A DNA stretch of 56,793 nt from JAGOGN01 sp036652735 (GTDB lineage: Bacteria > Bacillota > Clostridia > Lachnospirales > Lachnospiraceae): assembly GCA_036652735.1 (NCBI GenBank), contig JAVVVI010000010.1, forward strand, positions 1 through 56,793. Reading direction: 5' to 3'. Below, piece by piece: positions 52,775 to 56,793 of the stretch. Every line of letters starts with the position of its first letter. Positions within the stretch are counted from its first letter, which is position 1. The notes under the pieces were generated by a model that did no database searches, was not told the DNA's origin, and saw only the letters and a list, made by a program, of their open reading frames with translations. The position numbers were made by a program, and so were the translations under genes.

Positions 52775-53785
52775 TTAAGGCTGAAATATACTGACCTTTA
52801 TGGCACCAATGGTTGGAGTTTGGTAATAAGTAGTATCATCATCAAGTTCCGTGAAATATACATAGGAAGAGGTAATATTAATGTTGGTATAGATGCCGGC
52901 ATAGACTTCTTCCTGATTGCTTCCATCGGTTTGTATTCTGCAAAGTGCAGGTGAATCACCATTTCGCTGGTAATAGATCCAATTTCCATAAAGATTATAG
53001 CAGTCAATTCGATCATTGGTAATCATTGTTTTATCACCGGTAGATAAATTTACCTTTGCTAAGGAGTAGTTATTGTCACAATCCATAAAGTAGGCATACT
53101 CCCCTTCTATAATGGGGTTATAGCAGTTTCCGGTATAAACAGTGGAGGTGGTTCCGCTGAGTGCATCTTTTTTGTAAATATTATGATCTTCTTTTACACC
53201 ATTATAATAGAGAAAACGGTCTTTTTTGCTGGCGGGAATAATCGGTTGCTTCGTAACCATTTTACGTTCAGAACCATCGATTTTTATTTGGTAAAGGGTG
53301 GATGCAGTCTCTTTGTCATAATGCATATAGTAAAGATAATCCCCAACCTGAGTGGCATAAATACTTAAATCACTTTCCAATACAATAAGCTGTTTTCCAT
53401 TGTGCTTTACACGGCAAAGGCTATTGGTCTGAACATGTAAAAAAGAAAAAGCGGTGTTACTGTTACTATTATCCCTGGTATAATATACATAATTGTCATC
53501 AGCATTGATATAGGAAGCAGTATCTTCACTGATTTTAGTGACTTCAAGACCGGCACGGGTCATGGAATACAAGGAATGGTTGTCTTTTGGATTACTGAAA
53601 TAAATAACACCATTGTGTTCGCAGAACAGACCGCCATTGTATAAATTCCCGGCAGAATTGCCAACGTTATAGGAAGTGGTAAAAATAGTTCTGGAAGTAA
53701 AATAATGAAGGATCACAATAGCAGCAATAAAAATAGGAATTAATACTAAAATTGTAATTTTGAGTCCTTTGGATTTTTTATTCAT
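52775..53785 (-). CDS. DUF5050-like membrane-anchored protein, unknown function
   Basis: This 336-residue protein has an N-terminal membrane helix (about 8-27) and an extracellular domain of repeating short beta segments rich in Tyr and Asp/Asn ('GVIYFSNPKDNHSLYSMTRA', 'NYVYYTRDNSNSNT', 'DYLYYMHYDKETASTLYQIK'). This pattern is like the DUF5050/beta-propeller proteins of Firmicutes. I infer a surface binding role. The start at 53785 is chosen because the predicted transcript begins near 53806 and AAAGGA lies 12 bases upstream. It converges on polC with only 10 bases between stops and no clear terminator. Confidence 0.8.
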   Translation of the reverse strand: MNKKSKGLKITILVLIPIFIAAIVILHYFTSRTIFTTSYNVGNSAGNLYNGGLFCEHNGVIYFSNPKDNHSLYSMTRAGLEVTKISEDTASYINADDNYVYYTRDNSNSNTAFSFLHVQTNSLCRVKHNGKQLIVLESDLSIYATQVGDYLYYMHYDKETASTLYQIKIDGSERKMVTKQPIIPASKKDRFLYYNGVKEDHNIYKKDALSGTTSTVYTGNCYNPIIEGEYAYFMDCDNNYSLAKVNLSTGDKTMITNDRIDCYNLYGNWIYYQRNGDSPALCRIQTDGSNQEEVYAGIYTNINITSSYVYFTELDDDTTYYQTPTIGAIKVSIFQP

Positions 53786-53812
53786 AAGTTTTATCATTCC
53801 TTTCATAACTTT

Positions 53813-53840
53813 ATTATAGCAAAATGGTGGTAACTTGCAA
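53813..53840 (-). promoter_or_regulatory. Promoter of the DUF5050-like gene
   Basis: On the - strand TTGCAA (53840-53835) and a perfect TATAAT (53818-53813) are 16 bases apart, giving a start near 53806. TTGCAA is its own reverse complement and recurs at 53848-53853 in the short divergent region, so it might also contribute to + strand transcription. Confidence 0.65.
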
Positions 53841-53882
53841 GTAAGAATTGCAAGAAAAATAGAATTGGAAAAGGATAGAAAA

Positions 53883-54704
53883 ATGAGCACAGCAAAGAAA
53901 ATATTATTTACAGATTTAGATGGAACCTTATTGAATGATCAAAAACAGATATCCGCTATAAATCGCAGGGCAATTGCAGAAGCCTTAGACAAGGGACATA
54001 AAATTACAATTGCAACCGGAAGACCGCTTCAAAGCGGTATTGTTTCAGCAAGAGAATTGGGGCTGGATCAAGCAGGATGTTATATGATCGCATACAATGG
54101 TGCAGTAATCTATGATTTTTCAAAAGAACAGATCTGCAGTGAAAAATTTATGACCCGCAGCCAGTTAAAGTATTTATTTACAGAAGGGGAAAAAGCCGGA
54201 ATCTATGTGCAGACCTATTCCGATACAGCGATCTGGACAAATAAAGAGTGTAAAGAACTGCAATTTTATAGTAAAGCAAGTGGAATGCCTTATGAGATTC
54301 ATGAAAATGTAGCAGAGGAGTTAAACGAACTCCCACACAAAATTCTAATGGTTGAATTAGAGAATTCACAGCGATTGTTAGAGTTTCAGCAACAGCATAG
54401 TGAATGGGAGAAGAAGAACTGTCTCAGTATTTTTTCTACGGAAGAATATTTAGAGTATTGTCCGTTTGGAGCAACCAAAGGAGAAGGTGTTTGTTTCCTT
54501 GCACAGCGATTTGGAATTAATATAGAAGATACAATTGCCATTGGAGATGAAAGAAATGATATATCTATGATAGAAAGTGCCGGAATTGGAGTTGCAATGA
54601 AGAATGCAAAGGAATGTGTAAAAGAGTCGGCGGATGTAATTACAGTAGCCGATAATAATCACGATGGTGTTGCAGAAATTATTTACAAATACATCTTGAC
54701 GTAA
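53883..54704 (+). CDS. Cof-type HAD-IIB sugar-phosphate phosphatase
   Basis: This 273-residue HAD-superfamily hydrolase of the Cof/YidA type dephosphorylates small phosphorylated metabolites in related proteins; its substrate is unknown. Motif I is 'ILFTDLDGTLLND' with Asp11 and Asp13. 'TIATGRPLQSG' is motif II, and 'AIGDERNDISMIESAG' is motif IV. The ATG at 53883 has AAGGAT 6 bases upstream. Its stop overlaps the promoter of the infC operon. Confidence 0.92.
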   Translation: MSTAKKILFTDLDGTLLNDQKQISAINRRAIAEALDKGHKITIATGRPLQSGIVSARELGLDQAGCYMIAYNGAVIYDFSKEQICSEKFMTRSQLKYLFTEGEKAGIYVQTYSDTAIWTNKECKELQFYSKASGMPYEIHENVAEELNELPHKILMVELENSQRLLEFQQQHSEWEKKNCLSIFSTEEYLEYCPFGATKGEGVCFLAQRFGINIEDTIAIGDERNDISMIESAGIGVAMKNAKECVKESADVITVADNNHDGVAEIIYKYILT

Positions 54705-54724
54705 GCTACGTGATATGATATCAT
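54696..54724 (+). promoter_or_regulatory. Sigma-A promoter of infC-rpmI-rplT
   Basis: TTGACG (54696-54701) and TATCAT (54719-54724) are 17 bases apart, with extended -10 TGA at 54716-54718. The -35 lies in the last codons of the HAD gene. Predicted transcription starts near 54731, leaving a leader of about 190 bases before infC. Confidence 0.75.
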
Positions 54725-54730
54725 TAATGA

Positions 54731-54922
54731 GTTGTTAAAAGAAGTAGAGTATCCACTCTCACCTTAGCGCAAATAGGCGACTAATGGTTTAATATTTCAA
54801 AAGCGTGATAGTTATGCTTATTTTGAATGATTGTGGATGGTCTGCCTATCCACATTTTTTTACGTTAAAATGTGATAAATTAAGGGATACAATGAGTTTA
54901 CAAATTTTGGAGGTGTACAGAC
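54731..54922 (+). ncRNA. L20-type leader (attenuator) of infC operon
   Basis: This 192-base non-coding leader before infC-rpmI-rplT fits the Firmicute L20 leader, where ribosomal protein L20 binding triggers premature termination. Visible parts are a hairpin AGAGT/ACTCT (54746-54750 with 54755-54759), a bulged stem ACCTTAG/CTAATGGT (54761-54767 with 54781-54788) and TTCAAAA/TTTTGAA (54796-54802 with 54821-54827). A terminator (54832-54861) follows. ATCCAC occurs at 54751-54756 and 54848-54853; either copy can pair with GTGGAT (54833-54838), giving a built-in antiterminator/terminator choice. The family name rests on context. Confidence 0.75.
54832..54861 (+). terminator. Attenuator terminator in infC leader
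   Basis: TGTGGATGG (54832-54840) pairs with CTATCCACA (54846-54854), with one G-U pair and a 5-base loop, followed by seven Ts. It lies about 60 bases before the infC start, so it must be bypassed for the operon to be expressed. Confidence 0.85.
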
Positions 54923-55429
54923 ATTAGCGATTTAATGATCAACGAACAAATCAGAGACAAAGAAGTTCGATTAGTAGGAGAAAATGGAGAACAATTAGGT
55001 ATTGTTACTTCAGCAGAAGCCCTGAAAATGGCGGAAGAAGCGGAACTTGACTTAGTTAAGATTGCGCCAAAGGCAGAACCACCTGTATGTAAGCTTATCG
55101 ATTATGGTAAGTATAAGTACGAAATGCTGCGAAAAGAAAAAGAAGCCAAGAAAAAACAGAAGACTGTTGAATTAAAGGAAGTACGTCTTTCACCGAATAT
55201 TGAAGAAAATGATTTGAAAACCAAAATGAATTCAGCACGTAAATTTTTAGCAAAAGGCGACAAAGTAAAAATTACTTTACGTTTCCGTGGAAGAGAAATG
55301 GCTCATATGCATAAGAGCAAACATCTATTAGATGATTTCGCAGAAGCGTTGTCCGATATTGCGACAGTGGAAAAAGCACCAAAAGTAGAAGGAAGAAATA
55401 TCTACCTGGTGTTGGCAGAGAAAAAATAG
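54923..55429 (+). CDS. infC: Translation initiation factor IF-3
   Basis: IF-3 keeps ribosomal subunits apart and checks start codons. Family motifs are 'LMINEQIRDKEVRLVGENGE' at the N terminus, 'CKLIDYGKYKYEMLRKEKEA' and 'KVKITLRFRGREMAHMHKSK'. I place the start at ATT 54923 (M-SDLMINEQ, 168 residues) because GGAGGTG at 54909-54915 is 7 bases upstream. The first ATG, at 54935, is 19 bases away. ATT starts are a known feature of infC in E. coli and B. subtilis, letting IF-3 limit its own synthesis. Confidence 0.92.
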   Translation: MSDLMINEQIRDKEVRLVGENGEQLGIVTSAEALKMAEEAELDLVKIAPKAEPPVCKLIDYGKYKYEMLRKEKEAKKKQKTVELKEVRLSPNIEENDLKTKMNSARKFLAKGDKVKITLRFRGREMAHMHKSKHLLDDFAEALSDIATVEKAPKVEGRNIYLVLAEKK

Positions 55430-55457
55430 CACATTTTTTATAAGGAGGAAATACACT

Positions 55458-55655
55458 ATGCCAAAAATGAAAACAAAAAGGTCTGCTGCAAAGCGCTTTA
55501 AAGTAACAGGTACCGGAAAGTTAAAAAGAAGCAAAGCTTATAAGAGCCATATTTTAACAAAGAAATCTCAAAAGAGAAAGAGAAATTTGAGAAAAGCAGC
55601 AATTACAGATGCATCTAATGTTAAGAATATGAAGAAAATTTTACCATATATGTAA
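55458..55655 (+). CDS. rpmI: 50S ribosomal protein L35
   Basis: L35 is a small basic 50S protein. The 65 residues match the family closely ('MPKMKTKRSAAKRFKVTGTG', '...SHILTKKSQKRKRNLRKA'). AAGGAGG precedes the ATG. It lies between infC and rplT in the standard operon order. Confidence 0.98.
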   Translation: MPKMKTKRSAAKRFKVTGTGKLKRSKAYKSHILTKKSQKRKRNLRKAAITDASNVKNMKKILPYM

Positions 55656-55680
55656 GGATAAGTTAAGGAGGAGATTAGTC

Positions 55681-56037
55681 ATGGCAAGAATCAAAGGCGG
55701 ACAAGGCGCAAGAAAAAGACATAATAGAGTACTAAAATTAGCAAGAGGCTATAGAGGCGCTAGATCCAAACAGTATAGAGTAGCAAAACAGTCTGTTATG
55801 AGAGCCTTAACAAGTTCTTATGCAGGTCGTAAAGAAAGAAAGCGTCAGTTCAGACGTTTATGGATTGCACGTATTAATGCAGCAGCAAGACTGAATGGTT
55901 TGACATACAGCAGATTTATGTATGGATTAAAGCTTGCAGATGTGGATATGAATCGTAAAATTTTAGCTGAGTTAGCAGTAAATGATGCGGAAAGTTTTGC
56001 AACATTAGCAGAACTTGCAAAATCCAAAATTGCTTAA
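55681..56037 (+). CDS. rplT: 50S ribosomal protein L20
   Basis: L20 is an early 50S assembly protein and, in Firmicutes, the repressor of its own operon through the leader. The 118 residues carry the basic N-terminal extension ('RKRHNRVLKLARGYRGARSK') and the globular domain ('RRLWIARINAAARLNGLTYS'). AAGGAGG lies 9 bases upstream. A 13-bp hairpin closes the operon. Confidence 0.98.
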   Translation: MARIKGGQGARKRHNRVLKLARGYRGARSKQYRVAKQSVMRALTSSYAGRKERKRQFRRLWIARINAAARLNGLTYSRFMYGLKLADVDMNRKILAELAVNDAESFATLAELAKSKIA

Positions 56038-56058
56038 GTAAGAATAAGATGAAACATT

Positions 56059-56096
56059 CCCGAAATACAAGGTACATACAGAACTTGTATTTCGGG
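56059..56096 (+). terminator. Hairpin terminator after rplT
   Basis: CCCGAAATACAAG (56059-56071) pairs perfectly with CTTGTATTTCGGG (56084-56096) around a 12-base loop. The nearest T run (GATTTTAATT) begins about 8 bases later, so it is not a textbook terminator but is the only candidate before the tRNA promoter. Confidence 0.65.
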
Positions 56097-56132
56097 CAGT
56101 ATGATTTTAATTGCATGAATAATAAAAAAAGC

Positions 56133-56161
56133 TTGCATTTAAAAGATACATATGATATTAT
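56133..56161 (+). promoter_or_regulatory. Promoter of tRNA-Glu
   Basis: TTGCAT (56133-56138) and TATTAT (56156-56161) are 17 bases apart, with extended -10 TGA at 56153-56155. The predicted start is about 56168, only a few bases before the tRNA. Confidence 0.75.
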
Positions 56162-56171
56162 GTTCTAGCAC

Positions 56172-56243
56172 GGTCCGTTGGTCAAGCGGTTAAGACGCCG
56201 CCCTCTCACGGCGGAATCAGGGGTTCGATTCCCCTACGGACTG
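56172..56243 (+). tRNA. tRNA-Glu, anticodon CTC
   Basis: A complete cloverleaf is visible. The acceptor stem is GGTCCGT with ACGGACT, the first pair being G-U. The D-arm is GTCAAGCGGTTAAGAC. The anticodon stem CCGCC/GGCGG holds loop CTCTCAC, giving anticodon CTC for GAG codons. The T-arm is AGGGG-TTCGATT-CCCCT and the discriminator base is G. CCA is not encoded. It has its own promoter and a terminator 17 bases downstream, so it is a single-gene unit. Confidence 0.93.
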
Positions 56244-56260
56244 CTAATAGGAAGTATAGG

Positions 56261-56292
56261 AAAAGGTTGATATTACATAATATCAACCTTTT
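56261..56292. terminator. Bidirectional terminator between tRNA-Glu and AraC gene
   Basis: AAAAGGTTGATATT (56261-56274) pairs perfectly with AATATCAACCTTTT (56279-56292) around a 4-base loop. T runs follow on both strands, so it can end the tRNA transcript (+) and the regulator transcript (-). It overlaps the last codons of the AraC-family gene. Confidence 0.85.
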
Positions 56293-56793
56293 TTCGTGGT
56301 GAACATCCAAGAATATTTTTAAAAGTCTTACTATACTGGGAAGAGGAATTAAATCCAAATTCCAGGGCTATTTCATCTAAAGATTTTGTTGTGGTTTGTA
56401 ATGGAACAATAGAAAGTCTTAATTTAAATCTTGTTAATACTTTTTTGGGAGCTTCATTATAATATTTTATAAAAGTCTTATACAAAAGACTTTCGCTTAT
56501 ATGAAGGTAATCAGCAATTTCATGAATGACAATTGGTTTCTCTAATTGAGAAGATATAAAATAAAAGGTCTGGCTAATCAAACTAGAAGAAAAAATATGC
56601 AATTGTTCGGGAGGAACAGTAGGACTATTTTTGAGAACAAGAATCATAGAACGAATCAAGGTGCTGTATAATAAGGAATAGTGCCCAAAGGCATCCTTTT
56701 GCGGTGTTTTTAAAATGGAAGAAAGAGTAAGAATTAAGTTACCGGACTCCGGATGAGTATAACGCCTGGTGGCAGTAACACAATTAAAGGTAT
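56273..56793 (-). CDS. AraC-family transcriptional regulator, partial
   Basis: The C-terminal part of an AraC/XylS-type regulator. The reading frame stays open to the right edge of the window, so the gene's start is outside; about 173 residues are visible. Two helix-turn-helix motifs are present: 'VIHEIADYLHISESLLYKTF' with '...YYNEAPKKVLTRFKLRLS', and 'SLDEIALEFGFNSSSQYSKT' ending 'FKNILGCSPRKKVDIM'. The second matches the AraC signature 'IA...GF.S.S.F...FK...G.SP..'. The effector is unknown, and the visible N-terminal part gives no clue to it. A TTG at 56659 is internal, not the start. Confidence 0.88.
   Translation of the reverse strand, partial: TFNCVTATRRYTHPESGNLILTLSSILKTPQKDAFGHYSLLYSTLIRSMILVLKNSPTVPPEQLHIFSSSLISQTFYFISSQLEKPIVIHEIADYLHISESLLYKTFIKYYNEAPKKVLTRFKLRLSIVPLQTTTKSLDEIALEFGFNSSSQYSKTFKNILGCSPRKKVDIM

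Noticed and set aside
54935..54937. ATG as the infC start.
   Set aside because: It is 19 bases from the ribosome site; ATT at 54923 is at the right distance and fits the family N terminus.
1..56793. Prophage, insertion sequence, toxin-antitoxin or defence system.
   Set aside because: Every sizeable + strand frame belongs to a recognisable or operonic gene, and none matches these classes.

Overview
The window is a low-GC Firmicutes chromosome segment, most consistent with a motile member of the Lachnospiraceae (Clostridia). The evidence is a Gram-positive PolC, FliY with a CheC-type phosphatase domain, the CheC/CheD pair, TTG starts with strong ribosome binding sites, and gene order. The order flgC ... 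fliA - SwrB-like gene - rpsB - tsf - pyrH - frr - uppS - cdsA - dxr - rseP - polC closely parallels the Bacillus subtilis fla/che region and what follows it. The genus is inference; no 16S gene is present.

Region 1 (1-34310) is one long fla/che operon, all on the + strand. It opens inside the basal-body genes (flgB would lie just upstream) and runs through the rod/MS-ring/switch genes, the export ATPase, the hook genes, the stator, the C-ring, the export gate, FlhF/FlhG, a PilZ c-di-GMP receptor, the chemotaxis genes cheBAWCD and sigma-28 (fliA). The only clear internal break is a 16-bp hairpin plus a candidate promoter between flgE and motA. After fliA come four poorly described genes: fapA, a 107-residue charged protein, a SwrB-like membrane protein, and a membrane protein carrying only the LysM-like part of MltG. 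No flagellin, cap, flgKL, cheR, cheV or flbD/swrD gene is seen.

Region 2 (34311-36218) is rpsB-tsf, with a sigma-A promoter nested inside the terminator of the flagellar operon. Region 3 (36219-42074) splits the usual tsf-pyrH neighbourhood: a Cache-type chemoreceptor, galactokinase, shikimate kinase, a polysaccharide deacetylase and a bactofilin. Region 4 (42096-52764) is pyrH-frr-uppS-cdsA-dxr-rseP-ispG-polC: nucleotide, translation, lipid-carrier, phospholipid, isoprenoid, membrane-protease and replication functions. Region 5 (52775-54704) holds a divergent pair, a DUF5050-like membrane protein (-) and a Cof-type HAD phosphatase (+).

Region 6 (54696-56037) is infC-rpmI-rplT behind a leader that looks like an L20-type attenuator; infC appears to start at ATT. 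Region 7 is a tRNA-Glu (anticodon CTC) with its own promoter, converging on a partial AraC-family regulator that runs off the right edge. No insertion sequence, prophage, CRISPR array or rRNA gene was seen, and no stretch longer than 300 bases lacks a gene.

The most distinctive observations are: an eight-G run exactly in the c-di-GMP-binding motif of the PilZ protein; a FlgD fused to a helical module of the surface-protein type; a duplicated module inside the hook protein; the four-gene block after fliA; and the bactofilin/deacetylase pair in the tsf-pyrH gap.
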